Assembly: GCA_902589455.1 (NCBI GenBank)
Contig: CACISX010000003.1
Span: forward strand, 141,070 to 205,069
DNA length: 64,000 bases
DNA from: an uncultured Pelagibacteraceae bacterium
Lineage (GTDB): Bacteria; Pseudomonadota; Alphaproteobacteria; Pelagibacterales; Pelagibacteraceae
Direction: 5' to 3'
The position numbers were made by a program, and so were the translations under genes. Within the stretch, counting starts at the first letter, position 1. Each line of letters opens with the position of its first letter. The notes below the pieces were generated by a model, which worked only from the letters and a program-made list of their open reading frames with translations, was not told the DNA's origin and searched no databases. Of this stretch, positions 32,306 to 42,331 are shown piece by piece.

Positions 32306-33389
32306 ATTTACATTAAAAGATAAATTTTACATGGAGATAGCCTTAGATTTGGCTAGATCTCGTCATGGAGTTACTGGATTAAATCCCTCTGTAGGTTGTG
32401 TTATAGTTAAAAATGATAAAATAATTTCTGTAGGACAAACTTCATTTAATGGAAGACCTCATGCTGAATTTAATGCGATTAAAAATTGTTTTGAAGATTT
32501 AAAAGGTTCAAAAATGTATGTTACTTTAGAACCGTGTTGTCATCATGGATTAACACCACCATGCACTGACTTAATAATTAAATCAAAAATTACTGAGGTA
32601 ATATATTCTGTTACAGATATTGATAAAAGAGTAAGAAATAAAAGTTTTAAAATTTTAAAGTCTAAAAAAATAATTGTAAAAAAAGGTTTGTTAAAAAATA
32701 AAATTGAAAACTTTTATTATCCTTATTTTTTTAATAGAAAGAAGAAATTACCTTATGTTACTGGCAAAATAGCTATTTCAAAAAACAATATTATTTACAG
32801 CAAGTATCAAAAAAAAATTACCAATATTTATTCAGATCAGTTTACACATCTTTTGAGATATCAAAACGATGGTTTGATGATTACATACAAAACACTAAAC
32901 AAAGATAATCCAAGATTAAATTGTCGTTTAAAAGGTGTGAAAAATTTTTCTCCTAAAAGAATTATTTTAGATAACAATTTAAACACTAAAATAAACAGCT
33001 ATATAATAAAATCCACTAATAACAAAAATACTTTAATATTTTATAACAAAGCTGATAAATCAAAAATTTCTAAATTTAAAAGAAAAGGCATTATTCTCAT
33101 TAAATCCAAAGTTGATAGAGATAACAGATTTGATATGAGTGAAATTTTAAAAAAACTATATAATTTTGGCTTTAGGAACATATTAATAGAGGGTGGAAAT
33201 GATCTAACTAATTTCCTGATCAAAAATAAAATTTTTAATAAATTTTATTTATTCAAAAGCCCTAAAAATCTTTCTAAAAGCTCAGAATATTTAAAATTTA
33301 GTGGTCTGAAAACATTAAATCAAAAGTATCAAACAAAGATTAATTTAAATCTGAATTTGCGAAAAGACAGAATAACACTATATAGATAG
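32286..33389 (+). CDS. ribD: Riboflavin biosynthesis protein RibD
   Basis: Deaminase motif [27 protein letters not shown]-terminal reductase domain [12 protein letters not shown]. Confidence 0.94.
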   Translation: MSTKKDKFTLKDKFYMEIALDLARSRHGVTGLNPSVGCVIVKNDKIISVGQTSFNGRPHAEFNAIKNCFEDLKGSKMYVTLEPCCHHGLTPPCTDLIIKSKITEVIYSVTDIDKRVRNKSFKILKSKKIIVKKGLLKNKIENFYYPYFFNRKKKLPYVTGKIAISKNNIIYSKYQKKITNIYSDQFTHLLRYQNDGLMITYKTLNKDNPRLNCRLKGVKNFSPKRIILDNNLNTKINSYIIKSTNNKNTLIFYNKADKSKISKFKRKGIILIKSKVDRDNRFDMSEILKKLYNFGFRNILIEGGNDLTNFLIKNKIFNKFYLFKSPKNLSKSSEYLKFSGLKTLNQKYQTKINLNLNLRKDRITLYR

Positions 33390-33394
33390 AAATT

Positions 33395-33988
33395 ATGTTT
33401 AATGGAATAATTTATAACCAAGGTATTATTACTAAAATTATTAAAAGACCCAAGGGTCTTAATATTTTTGTAAAAAGTAATCTTAAAGTCTCCAAAAAAG
33501 ATATGGGCTTGTCAGTTGCATGTGATGGTGTCTGCTTAACTCTAATCTCATATAAATCAAAAATTATGGAATTTTACCTATCCAAAGAAACAATAATTCG
33601 TTCAAAATTTAAATTTTTAAAAATAAGAGATAAAATAAATTTAGAATTACCTTTAAAATATGGGACAAAAATTTCAGGACATATTTGTCAAGGTCATGTT
33701 GATACTGTCGGCAAAGTATTAAGCATTAAAAAAATAGATAAATCATTTCTTTTTGACTTTGATTTACCTAAAAAAGAAAGAAAACACTTAATAGAAAAAG
33801 CATCAATCTGTGTAAATGGGATTTCCCTCACAATTTCAAAAGTGACTAAAAAAGGTTTCCAGATATGGATAATCCCTCATACCTACAAAGAAACAAATTT
33901 ATCAACATTAAAAAAATCTAGTTTAGTTAACATAGAGATAGATATCTTGTCTAAATACGTTAGGAATTATTTTTATGGGAAAAAATAA
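33395..33988 (+). CDS. ribE: Riboflavin synthase alpha chain
   Basis: MFNGIIYNQGIITKI, SVACDGVCLTL, SGHICQGHVDTVGKV, ICVNGISLTIS. Confidence 0.95.
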   Translation: MFNGIIYNQGIITKIIKRPKGLNIFVKSNLKVSKKDMGLSVACDGVCLTLISYKSKIMEFYLSKETIIRSKFKFLKIRDKINLELPLKYGTKISGHICQGHVDTVGKVLSIKKIDKSFLFDFDLPKKERKHLIEKASICVNGISLTISKVTKKGFQIWIIPHTYKETNLSTLKKSSLVNIEIDILSKYVRNYFYGKK

Positions 33989-35075
33989 TTTTGCATCAAT
34001 CGAGACGATTATAAGTGTAGCCAAAAAAGGGGGCATGTTTATTTTGGTGGATGATGAAAAAAGAGAAAATGAGGGAGATTTAGTTATTTCTACATCAGAT
34101 TCGAATGCAAAGAATATTAACTTCATGGCAAAATATGGACGGGGTTTAATTTGTTTGGCACTTGATACCCTTCAAGCAAAAAGATTAAATTTATCTTTAA
34201 TGTCCCCAGTAAACCAATCAAGAAACAAAACAGCTTTCACAATTTCTATTGAAGCAAAAAAAGGAATTACAACAGGTATATCAGCTAAAGATAGAGCTAG
34301 AACAATTAAAATTGCCTCAAAAAAAAATGTAAAAAAAAATGAAATTGTTTCCCCTGGTCATGTGTTTCCAATAATAGCTAAAGATGGTGGTGTCCTTGTT
34401 AGAGCTGGGCATACTGAAGCTTCTGTTGATATATCTAAACTAGCAAAAAAAAATAACTCAGCAGTGATTTGTGAAATTATGAATGAAGATGGGACAATGG
34501 CTAAAGGTCAGGATTTATTCGATTTTGCAAAAAAACATACATTAAAAATTGGCAAAATAGAGGATCTGATCGCATATAGACTTAAAAAAGAAAAACTTAT
34601 TAAACTTAAAAAACAAAGCAAAATTGTTGTAAAAAATCAAATATATAATATTAGAATTTATGAGAATCTTTTAGATGGTTCTGAACATTTTGCTTTAGTA
34701 AAAGGAAAAATAAAAAAAGGTCTTACCCCAAGAGTAAGAGTAATCTCATCTAACGTTGTGCAAAACTATCTTATAAATCAAACATTACCAAATTCATTTA
34801 ACAAAACGTTAAATTATTTTAAAAAATATCAAAATTGTGTTTTAGTATTTATTAAAGATTCAAATTTAAAATCAGTAACTCAAACCTTAAAAGATTATAA
34901 AAATAAAGATTTTTATAAAAAGGGAAATGACAAGTTAATTAGAAATTATGGTATCGGAGCTCAAATTATTAAAGACTTAAAAATTAAAAATATGATATTA
35001 ATCACAAAATCACCAAAAAAAGTTATTGGTCTTGATGGTTATGGTATAAAAATTACAAAACAGGAATTAATTTAA
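33975..35075 (+). CDS. ribB: 3,4-dihydroxy-2-butanone 4-phosphate synthase with degenerate GTP cyclohydrolase II-like C-terminal domain
   Basis: ILVDDEKRENEGDLVIS, PGHVFPIIAKDGGVLVRAGHTEASVD; C-terminus lacks the GCHII Cys ligands. Confidence 0.92.
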   Translation: MGKNNFASIETIISVAKKGGMFILVDDEKRENEGDLVISTSDSNAKNINFMAKYGRGLICLALDTLQAKRLNLSLMSPVNQSRNKTAFTISIEAKKGITTGISAKDRARTIKIASKKNVKKNEIVSPGHVFPIIAKDGGVLVRAGHTEASVDISKLAKKNNSAVICEIMNEDGTMAKGQDLFDFAKKHTLKIGKIEDLIAYRLKKEKLIKLKKQSKIVVKNQIYNIRIYENLLDGSEHFALVKGKIKKGLTPRVRVISSNVVQNYLINQTLPNSFNKTLNYFKKYQNCVLVFIKDSNLKSVTQTLKDYKNKDFYKKGNDKLIRNYGIGAQIIKDLKIKNMILITKSPKKVIGLDGYGIKITKQELI

Positions 35076-35464
35076 TGAAAAAAAAATATCTTATTGTTGT
35101 AGCTGATTATTATAAAGATATTGCTGATGGTTTGATAAAAAGTGCCTTAAAAATAATTCCAAAAACTAATATAATAAAAATTATTAAAGTGCCTGGTGCT
35201 TTTGAAATTCCAGTTACAATCTCTAAAAATTTAAAAAAATATGATGGATTTTTAGCTTTAGGTTGTGTAATTAAAGGTCAAACCCCACACTTCGATTTTA
35301 TTTCTCAAGCATCAACAAATGCAATAATGAAATTGTCTATGGATAGTAAAAAACCTATTGGAAATGGAATAATTACTTGTCTAAATATGACTCAAGCAAA
35401 AGCTAGAAGAAAAAAAGGTGCTGAAGCCGCTGAAGCTGTAATTTCAGTTTTGTCTCAAAAATGA
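35075..35464 (+). CDS. ribH: 6,7-dimethyl-8-ribityllumazine synthase
   Basis: VPGAFEIPVTI, ALGCVIKGQTPHFDFI, GNGIITCLNMTQA, KGAEAAEAVI. Confidence 0.96.
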   Translation: MKKKYLIVVADYYKDIADGLIKSALKIIPKTNIIKIIKVPGAFEIPVTISKNLKKYDGFLALGCVIKGQTPHFDFISQASTNAIMKLSMDSKKPIGNGIITCLNMTQAKARRKKGAEAAEAVISVLSQK

Positions 35465-35865
35465 AAACCTATTTTAATCCTAAAAATAACCCTAGGGTAA
35501 TAATTATACAAAAATTATATGGGAAATTTTATAATGAAGACGATGTTATAGATTTTCCAAAACATAGATTTAAAAAATTTATTAAGGATATTGTTTTAGG
35601 AACAATAGAAAGAAATGATCTTATTTTAGATGAATTAAATAATAAATTAGGAAATGAATTTGTATTTGAAAAATTAGATAAAGTTTTTCAAACAATTTTA
35701 AAAGCAGCAACTTATGAGTTCATGTATAAACCAAATTTATCAATTAATATTATCATTAAAGAATATTTAAATTCATCTAATTTTTTCCTTGAAGATTCAC
35801 AAACTAAATATCTTAATGCTTTATTAGATAATGTTGGAAAAAAATTAAGATCTCACAATGCATGA
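35461..35865 (+). CDS. nusB: Transcription antitermination factor NusB
   Basis: Small helical NusB-like protein between ribH and thiL (ILKAATYEFMYKPNLSINIIIKEYLNSSNFFLEDSQTKYLNALLDNVGKKLR). Confidence 0.88.
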   Translation: MKTYFNPKNNPRVIIIQKLYGKFYNEDDVIDFPKHRFKKFIKDIVLGTIERNDLILDELNNKLGNEFVFEKLDKVFQTILKAATYEFMYKPNLSINIIIKEYLNSSNFFLEDSQTKYLNALLDNVGKKLRSHNA

Positions 35866-36817
35866 ATTTGAGTTAATAAAAAATTATTTTTCAAAAATAG
35901 CTAAAAAAAATAAATATGCCCTTAATTTAAATGATGATGTTTTTTTCGATAAAAAAAAAGGTATAGCTATATCGGTAGATACGTACAATATTGGTACACA
36001 CTTTTTGAATTTTGAATATCCTGATCTTGTAATTAAAAAAATATTAAGATCATCTATTTCTGATTTAATTTGTAAAGGTGTAAAACCAAAGTTTTATTTT
36101 ATTTCTGGTTCAGGGAATAAAAAAACATTTACAAAAAATAATTTATATAAAATCTCAAAGTCACTCAAATCAGAACAAAATAAATTTAACATAGTCTTAT
36201 GTGGTGGTGACACTACTTTTTCAAACAATCTAAGTTTCACAATCACATCAATTGGATATTCCAATAAAATAATTTATCGTAATAAAGCTAAATCGAATGA
36301 TGATATTTATGTTACTGGAAATTTGGGTGATAGTTATTTAGGCCTTAAACTATTAAGTAAAAAAGTGAATATTAAAAAAAAAGATAAATTATTCTTTATA
36401 AACAAATATTACAAACCAGATTTACCTTTAAATTTAACAAAATATTTATTAAAATTTGCAAATAGCTCCATTGATGTTTCGGATGGATTAATTGATGATC
36501 TATCAAAAATGGTTAATAGACAAACTTTATCTTTTCATTTGTACGAAAAGAAAATACCTGTTTCAGAAAAATTGAGAAATTTGATTATAAATCAAAGACT
36601 AAATAAAATTAATATGATTTCTAATGGTGATGATTATCAGGTTTTATTTACTGCAAATGTTAATAGTGCCAGAATCATTCAATACGCATCTAAAACAACA
36701 GGAATTAAAATAACTAAAATTGGTAAAATTGTATCTGGTAAAGATAGATCATTAATATTTGCTGAAAAAGGCAAGCAAATACAAGCGAAATCTAAAGGTT
36801 ATATTCATCAGTTTTAG
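35858..36817 (+). CDS. thiL: Thiamine-monophosphate kinase
   Basis: ISVDTYNIGTHFL, LCGGDTTFSNNLSFTIT, SSIDVSDGLIDDLSKM. Confidence 0.94.
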   Translation: MHEFELIKNYFSKIAKKNKYALNLNDDVFFDKKKGIAISVDTYNIGTHFLNFEYPDLVIKKILRSSISDLICKGVKPKFYFISGSGNKKTFTKNNLYKISKSLKSEQNKFNIVLCGGDTTFSNNLSFTITSIGYSNKIIYRNKAKSNDDIYVTGNLGDSYLGLKLLSKKVNIKKKDKLFFINKYYKPDLPLNLTKYLLKFANSSIDVSDGLIDDLSKMVNRQTLSFHLYEKKIPVSEKLRNLIINQRLNKINMISNGDDYQVLFTANVNSARIIQYASKTTGIKITKIGKIVSGKDRSLIFAEKGKQIQAKSKGYIHQF

Positions 36818-36827
36818 AAGTTAATCA

Positions 36828-36855
36828 TTGTCTTTTCTATCTTTTTTTGTATTGT
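36828..36855 (+). promoter_or_regulatory. Candidate sigma70-type promoter for hppA
   Basis: TTGTCT, 16-bp spacer, TATTGT in thiL-hppA intergenic. Confidence 0.4.
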
Positions 36856-36895
36856 GCGGGCTTAAAAATTTAACAACCAACAACTTAAGGTTAAT

Positions 36896-39001
36896 ATGAG
36901 CGGAACAGTCGAAACAATTTTATTATACACAATTGGAGCTGGTTTATTATCTATCGTTTATGGATTTTTAACTGGTAAAAATATTCTAAATTCAAGCGCA
37001 GGAAACGCAAGAATGCAAGATATTGCATCTGCAATTCAAATTGGTGCAAAAGCATATTTAGCAAGACAATACAAAACTATTGCTATTGTTGGTGCTGTAG
37101 TTTTGGTAATTGTAAGTATTGCTTTTAGTCCATTAGTAGGCCTTGGTTACTTAATAGGTGCTACTTTATCTGGAATTGCAGGATATGTAGGAATGTTAGT
37201 TTCTGTAGAAGCAAATGTAAGAACAGCAGAGGCATCTAGAAAAGGCTTAGCTCAAGGTCTTTCGGTTGCATTTAAATCTGGAGCTGTTACTGGAATGTTG
37301 GTTGCTGGTTTAGCATTATTATCTATAGCAGTTTATTATTATATATTGTTAAGATCTAACGTAGAAGAAAGAGAAATTGTAAATGCTTTAGTTGCTTTAG
37401 GTTTTGGTGCATCTTTAATTTCTATTTTCGCAAGATTAGGTGGTGGAATTTTTACAAAAGGTGCTGATGTTGGTGCTGATTTAGTCGGAAAAGTTGAGGC
37501 TGGAATTCCTGAAGATGATCCTAGAAACCCTGCTGTAATCGCAGATAATGTTGGTGACAACGTTGGAGACTGTGCGGGTATGGCTGCTGATTTATTTGAA
37601 ACTTATGCGGTTACAATAGTTGCGACAATGGTATTATCTTCAATTTTCTTTGTTGGAGATTTAAATATGATGATTTACCCTTTAACAATTGGTGCAGCTT
37701 GTTTATTAACATCTATTGTTGGAACTTTTTTTGTTAAACTTGGAAAAAATAACAATGTAATGAATGCTTTATATAAAGGATTTATTGTTTCTGCAGCAAC
37801 ATCTTTAGTAATTTTATGGCCTGTTACAGATCACGTTATTGGTTTTACAAATGAATATACAGTTAATGATAAAACATTTAATGGTATGGATCTTTATTAT
37901 TGTGGAGTTATAGGTCTTGTAATTACTGGATTATTAATTTGGATCACTGAATACTATACAGGAACAAGTTATAGACCAGTTAAATCTGTTGCGCTATCAT
38001 CTACAACAGGTCACGGTACTAATGTTATTCAAGGTCTTGCAGTTTCTATGGAGGCAACAGCTGTACCAGCTTTAATAATTGTGGCTGGTATTTTAATTAC
38101 AAACTCTATCGCTGGTCTTTTTGGAATAGCTATAGCTGTTACTACTATGTTAGCTTTAGCTGGAATGGTAGTAGCTCTAGATGCGTATGGTCCAGTAACA
38201 GATAATGCTGGCGGTATTGCAGAAATGTCTAATCTAGATAAAAAAGTTAGAAAAACAACTGATGCATTAGATGCTGTTGGAAACACAACTAAAGCTGTCA
38301 CCAAAGGTTACGCAATAGGTTCTGCGGGATTAGGTGCACTTGTTTTATTTGCAGCTTATACAGAAGATATTAAGCATTTCTCTAAAGAAGCAGGTTCAGC
38401 ATTAGAAGGTATTGTTGTTACTTTTGATTTATCAAACCCTTACGTGGTTGTTGGATTACTAATAGGTGGAATGTTACCTTATTTATTTGGATCAATGGGT
38501 ATGCAAGCAGTTGGTCGAGCTGGTGGAGCTGTAGTTGTTGAAGTTAGAAGACAATTCAAAAAATTTCCAGGCATCATGAAAAGAAAACAAAAACCAGATT
38601 ATGCTAAATTAGTTGATTTATTAACAGTCGCAGCAATTAAAGAAATGATTATACCTTCTTTACTTCCAGTTCTTTCACCAGTTGTTCTTTATTTTATTAT
38701 TTTATCTATAGGTGGACAAGTTGCTGCTTTAGCAGCAGTAGGAGCAATGCTTCTAGGAGTAATTATTACCGGTCTTTTTGTTGCTGTATCAATGACTGCT
38801 GGTGGCGGAGCTTGGGATAATGCAAAAAAATATATAGAAGATGGCAATCACGGCGGAAAAGGATCAGAAGCTCATAAAGCGGCAGTAACTGGAGACACGG
38901 TAGGTGATCCTTACAAAGATACAGCTGGTCCTGCAGTTAACCCAATGATTAAAATAACAAATATTGTAGCACTTTTACTATTAGCTGTTATCGCTGGCTA
39001 A
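36896..39001 (+). CDS. hppA: Membrane-bound (H+/Na+-translocating) pyrophosphatase
   Basis: [70 protein letters not shown]. Confidence 0.98.
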   Translation: MSGTVETILLYTIGAGLLSIVYGFLTGKNILNSSAGNARMQDIASAIQIGAKAYLARQYKTIAIVGAVVLVIVSIAFSPLVGLGYLIGATLSGIAGYVGMLVSVEANVRTAEASRKGLAQGLSVAFKSGAVTGMLVAGLALLSIAVYYYILLRSNVEEREIVNALVALGFGASLISIFARLGGGIFTKGADVGADLVGKVEAGIPEDDPRNPAVIADNVGDNVGDCAGMAADLFETYAVTIVATMVLSSIFFVGDLNMMIYPLTIGAACLLTSIVGTFFVKLGKNNNVMNALYKGFIVSAATSLVILWPVTDHVIGFTNEYTVNDKTFNGMDLYYCGVIGLVITGLLIWITEYYTGTSYRPVKSVALSSTTGHGTNVIQGLAVSMEATAVPALIIVAGILITNSIAGLFGIAIAVTTMLALAGMVVALDAYGPVTDNAGGIAEMSNLDKKVRKTTDALDAVGNTTKAVTKGYAIGSAGLGALVLFAAYTEDIKHFSKEAGSALEGIVVTFDLSNPYVVVGLLIGGMLPYLFGSMGMQAVGRAGGAVVVEVRRQFKKFPGIMKRKQKPDYAKLVDLLTVAAIKEMIIPSLLPVLSPVVLYFIILSIGGQVAALAAVGAMLLGVIITGLFVAVSMTAGGGAWDNAKKYIEDGNHGGKGSEAHKAAVTGDTVGDPYKDTAGPAVNPMIKITNIVALLLLAVIAG

Positions 39002-39473
39002 TTTCTTTACGTTTCTTGGCCCTCACACCCAGGGGGTCATTAACTTTTTGTCTTAAACTAGACATAAAGTCATAAATAAAAGAGTTTTTACTGAATATTT
39101 TTCCAGTTTCGTTCTTTGTAACCTTAATTTCATTCATATCGTTTTTATCATAAAAATCCTTTTTTTTTAGAATTCCATATTTGTCTATTTCTAAAACCAA
39201 AACATTGTTTTCATAAATTTTCATCCTACCAAGGTTTTTAAGTTTTGACTGAGTTTGTTTTCTTTCTATATAAATCCATACATCATTATCAAATTTACTC
39301 TTAGTTGAAGGATTGCCTAAAGTTTTTCTAATATCGTTTTTATTTGATTTATTAATTATAAGTGACGCTTGTTTTTTTTCTAAATAAGGAACGCCGTGAT
39401 GCTTTACCACAGGTTTGAATGAACAATTTGAAACTATAAAAAAGATAAAAATAAGATATAATAATTTATTCAT
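38988..39473 (-). CDS. bamE: Outer membrane assembly lipoprotein BamE/SmpA/OmlA family
   Basis: Lipobox [31 protein letters not shown]. Confidence 0.85.
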   Translation of the reverse strand: MNKLLYLIFIFFIVSNCSFKPVVKHHGVPYLEKKQASLIINKSNKNDIRKTLGNPSTKSKFDNDVWIYIERKQTQSKLKNLGRMKIYENNVLVLEIDKYGILKKKDFYDKNDMNEIKVTKNETGKIFSKNSFIYDFMSSLRQKVNDPLGVRAKKRKEISQR

Positions 39474-39939
39474 GAGCGAAAATTATCTATACATTTATAA
39501 CAATTTAATAAATTTCACTAGAAATAAAGAATTGTATAAAAATTTAAATAGAGAAGACAATTTTTCAGATAGATTAACTATATTTTTACTACATTTTTCT
39601 TTTTTTTTAAAAAATTTCAAAAGTGATGAAAATAAGATTATTTTGCAAGAAATTTACGATTACAATTTTAAACAATTAGAGCTAAGTATAAGAGAAATTG
39701 GTTATGGAGATCAATCCATTAATAAGAAAATGAAAGATTATATTAATCTATTTCATACGATGGTCTCCGAACTTCATTTTTGGGATAATTTAAACAGATC
39801 TGAAAAAGTAAACAAAATTTCATTTTTTTTAAGTGAATTTAGAAATATTGACGATTTACTTGATTATTTTGATAAATTTAACTCAAATTTATCAAAAAAA
39901 ACTTTGAATTCTTATATAAAAAGTGTAATTAACCCATAA
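39472..39939 (+). CDS. Ubiquinol-cytochrome c chaperone family protein (CBP3-like); start MSENYLYIY
   Basis: [17 protein letters not shown]...[28 protein letters not shown] resembles UQCC/CBP3 family; position next to bamE and rpmF-plsX. Confidence 0.75.
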   Translation: MSENYLYIYNNLINFTRNKELYKNLNREDNFSDRLTIFLLHFSFFLKNFKSDENKIILQEIYDYNFKQLELSIREIGYGDQSINKKMKDYINLFHTMVSELHFWDNLNRSEKVNKISFFLSEFRNIDDLLDYFDKFNSNLSKKTLNSYIKSVINP

Positions 39940-39941
39940 TT

Positions 39942-40124
39942 ATGGCAGTTCCTAAACGAAAACAAACACCTTCAAGAACTGGGATGAGAAGAGCTCAGAC
40001 AATGAAATTTTCAACCAAGAATATAGTTGAAGACAAAAAATCAGGTGAATATAGACTTTCTCATCATCTTGATCTTAAAACTGGCATCTATAAGGGAAGA
40101 CAAGTTTTAGACCCAAAAGAATAG
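39942..40124 (+). CDS. rpmF: 50S ribosomal protein L32
   Basis: [19 protein letters not shown]. Confidence 0.97.
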   Translation: MAVPKRKQTPSRTGMRRAQTMKFSTKNIVEDKKSGEYRLSHHLDLKTGIYKGRQVLDPKE

Positions 40125-40138
40125 TATATAATCTTTAA

Positions 40139-41140
40139 ATGTCAGATTTAATTAAAATTGCAGTAGATGCAATGGGCGGTGATGGTTCACCTAAAAAAAT
40201 AATTGATGGTATAATTTTTAACCATCGATCAAATAAAGAAAATTTTTTTAAAATTTTTGGTGATGAAGAAAAGATAAAAAAAATATTAACTAATAAAATT
40301 TCAAATGAATTTTATGAAATCATTCACACTAAAAAAGTTATTAAAAGCACTGATAGTCCTTTAGAGGGAGCAAAACGAGGTAAAGATACAAGTATGTGGT
40401 TAGCTGTTCAAAGTGTTAAAGATAGAGAAGCTGATATAGTTATATCTGCAGGTAACACAGGAGCTTTATTGGTAGTTTCTAAATTAAATTTAAAAATGAT
40501 TGAAAATATAGATAAGCCAGCCTTATCTGCGCTATGGCCAAATAAACAAGGGATGAGTGTTGTGCTTGATTTGGGAGCTAATATTGAATGTAGTTCTAAA
40601 AATTTATTAGATTTTTCAATTATGGGAGCATCGTTATATACTTCTTTATATCCAAACGACAAACCTAAGGTAGCTTTATTAAATATAGGCTCAGAGGAAT
40701 TAAAAGGTAACGAAATAATTAAAGAAACTTATCAATTATTAAATGAAAAAAAATCAATAAATTATGATTTCTTAGGATATATAGAAGGTAATCACCTTAT
40801 GGATGGTGAAGTTAATGTAATTGTATCGGATGGATTTACTGGCAACGTTGCTCTTAAGACTGCTGAAGGTACAGCAAATTTTATAACAAGTGAATTAAAA
40901 AAAACTATGACGAATAATTTATTAGGAAAAATTTCATCTCTTTTAAATATTTCTAATTTAAAAAAATTTAAAAAAAGGTTAGATCCAAGATTATATAATG
41001 GAGCAATATTTATTGGTCTGGACTCTCCAGTTGTAAAAAGCCATGGAGGGACAGATTATATTGGTTTTTCAAATTCATTAGATGTTTGTCATAGAATTGT
41101 TAAAGGGAATTTGATAAAAAAGATAAAACAGAATATTTAA
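40139..41140 (+). CDS. plsX: Phosphate acyltransferase PlsX
   Basis: IAVDAMGGDGSPKKII, ISAGNTGALLV, SDGFTGNVALKTAEG. Confidence 0.96.
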   Translation: MSDLIKIAVDAMGGDGSPKKIIDGIIFNHRSNKENFFKIFGDEEKIKKILTNKISNEFYEIIHTKKVIKSTDSPLEGAKRGKDTSMWLAVQSVKDREADIVISAGNTGALLVVSKLNLKMIENIDKPALSALWPNKQGMSVVLDLGANIECSSKNLLDFSIMGASLYTSLYPNDKPKVALLNIGSEELKGNEIIKETYQLLNEKKSINYDFLGYIEGNHLMDGEVNVIVSDGFTGNVALKTAEGTANFITSELKKTMTNNLLGKISSLLNISNLKKFKKRLDPRLYNGAIFIGLDSPVVKSHGGTDYIGFSNSLDVCHRIVKGNLIKKIKQNI

Positions 41141-41141
41141 T

Positions 41142-41441
41142 ATGAGAATAAATTTAACTAAAAAAGATTTAGTTAATATAGTTTACATGCAGTTAGGTTT
41201 TTCAAAAAAAATTTCAGAGAATCTGATAGAAGATTTTTTTGCTAAAATTTTATTAAATATTAAAAACGAAAAAAAATTAAAATTATCCAAATTTGGAACT
41301 TTTTCATTAAGACAGAAAAAATCAAGAATTGGAAGAAATCCTAAAACTAAAGAGACTAAAATAATTAAGAGTAGAGAAGTAGTTTTGTTTAAACCATCTA
41401 AAGAATTTAAAGCTTTTGTAAATTTAAAAGACAATGGATAA
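41142..41441 (+). CDS. ihfA: Integration host factor alpha subunit
   Basis: LTKKDLVNIVYMQLGFSKKISENLIEDFF, KLSKFGTFSLRQKKSRIGRNPKT. Confidence 0.92.
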   Translation: MRINLTKKDLVNIVYMQLGFSKKISENLIEDFFAKILLNIKNEKKLKLSKFGTFSLRQKKSRIGRNPKTKETKIIKSREVVLFKPSKEFKAFVNLKDNG

Positions 41442-41805
41442 ATCAGATAGTGCTTATAAAACTATTGGAGAAGTTGCTAAAATTCTAGATTTTAAGGTTA
41501 ATGAAAAAGGCATTTTGCCAACACATGTTATTAGATTTTGGGAAAGTCAATTTAAACAAATTAAACCAAAAATATTCAATTCTAATCGAAGATATTATGA
41601 TGAAAAAACAATAAATCTTCTTAAAAAAGTCAAATATCTTCTTAAAGATAAAGGTATGACTATAAATGGAGTCAAAAAAATATTAAATTATGACGATTCT
41701 TTAAAGCTTGACGAAATAGCAGATAAATCTATAAGAACTGATAATTTAAAAAATAAATTACAAAAAATTTCAAACAAATTAAAAAATTTAAAAAAACTTA
41801 AATAA
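41434..41805 (+). CDS. MerR family transcriptional regulator
   Basis: YKTIGEVAKILDFKVNEKGILPTHVIRFWESQFKQIKPKIFNSNRRYYDEKTINLL; follows ihfA. Confidence 0.9.
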   Translation: MDKSDSAYKTIGEVAKILDFKVNEKGILPTHVIRFWESQFKQIKPKIFNSNRRYYDEKTINLLKKVKYLLKDKGMTINGVKKILNYDDSLKLDEIADKSIRTDNLKNKLQKISNKLKNLKKLK

Positions 41806-41997
41806 ATGGCAAAGAAAACACATGTTAAAGTTAGAATGGTTCCAGAAGCCAAACCTGACAGTTCTTTTTTTTATTATGTAAAAAAACCAGCTGGTGGTGA
41901 AAAAGCAAAAGTTAAACTTTCAGCAAAAAAATACAATCCCGATACAAGAAAACATGAAATGTTTGTGGAAAAAAAGCTTCCACCGCATAGTAAGTAA
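41806..41997 (+). CDS. rpmG: 50S ribosomal protein L33
   Basis: MAKKTHVKVRMVPE...FFYYVKK...KYNPDTRKHEMFVEKKL. Confidence 0.92.
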   Translation: MAKKTHVKVRMVPEAKPDSSFFYYVKKPAGGEKAKVKLSAKKYNPDTRKHEMFVEKKLPPHSK

Positions 41998-42288
41998 TTA
42001 CTTTTTTTTAAAGTTTCTTTTTTCGTAATCGATATAAGACAAAATCATATTTTTCCATATTCTATTAGTAATTTTAGGATCAATTTTTAGTTTTTTTGAT
42101 TTTAAATGAATTTTTTTTAGAATAAAATTAATTCGTTTTTTATCTACGATTTCTTTTTTAAATTCTTTAAGTTTTAAAACCTCATTAACAAGATTTGTTC
42201 TATATTTAATTAAAGATAATAGCTTATTATCTAATTTATCTAATTTAGATCTTATTATTTCTAATTTTTTTTTGTTTTTTGGCGACAT
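41998..42288 (-). CDS. Chorismate mutase (AroQ type)
   Basis: IIRSKLDKLDNKLLSLIKYRTNLVNEVLKLK resembles AroQ helix 1. Confidence 0.75.
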   Translation of the reverse strand: MSPKNKKKLEIIRSKLDKLDNKLLSLIKYRTNLVNEVLKLKEFKKEIVDKKRINFILKKIHLKSKKLKIDPKITNRIWKNMILSYIDYEKRNFKKK

Positions 42289-42331
42289 TTAATTTATTGG
42301 TTTAATTAATAATTATTATATTTATCTATTC

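Noticed and set aside
38029-38304. Minus-strand 91-aa ORF inside hppA
   Set aside because: Shadow ORF over the highly conserved pyrophosphatase core.
39006-39060. GC-rich GGCCCTCACACCCAGGGGGTC as hppA terminator
   Set aside because: Pairing is imperfect, there is no clean U-tract, and it lies inside the bamE coding sequence (DPLGVRAK).
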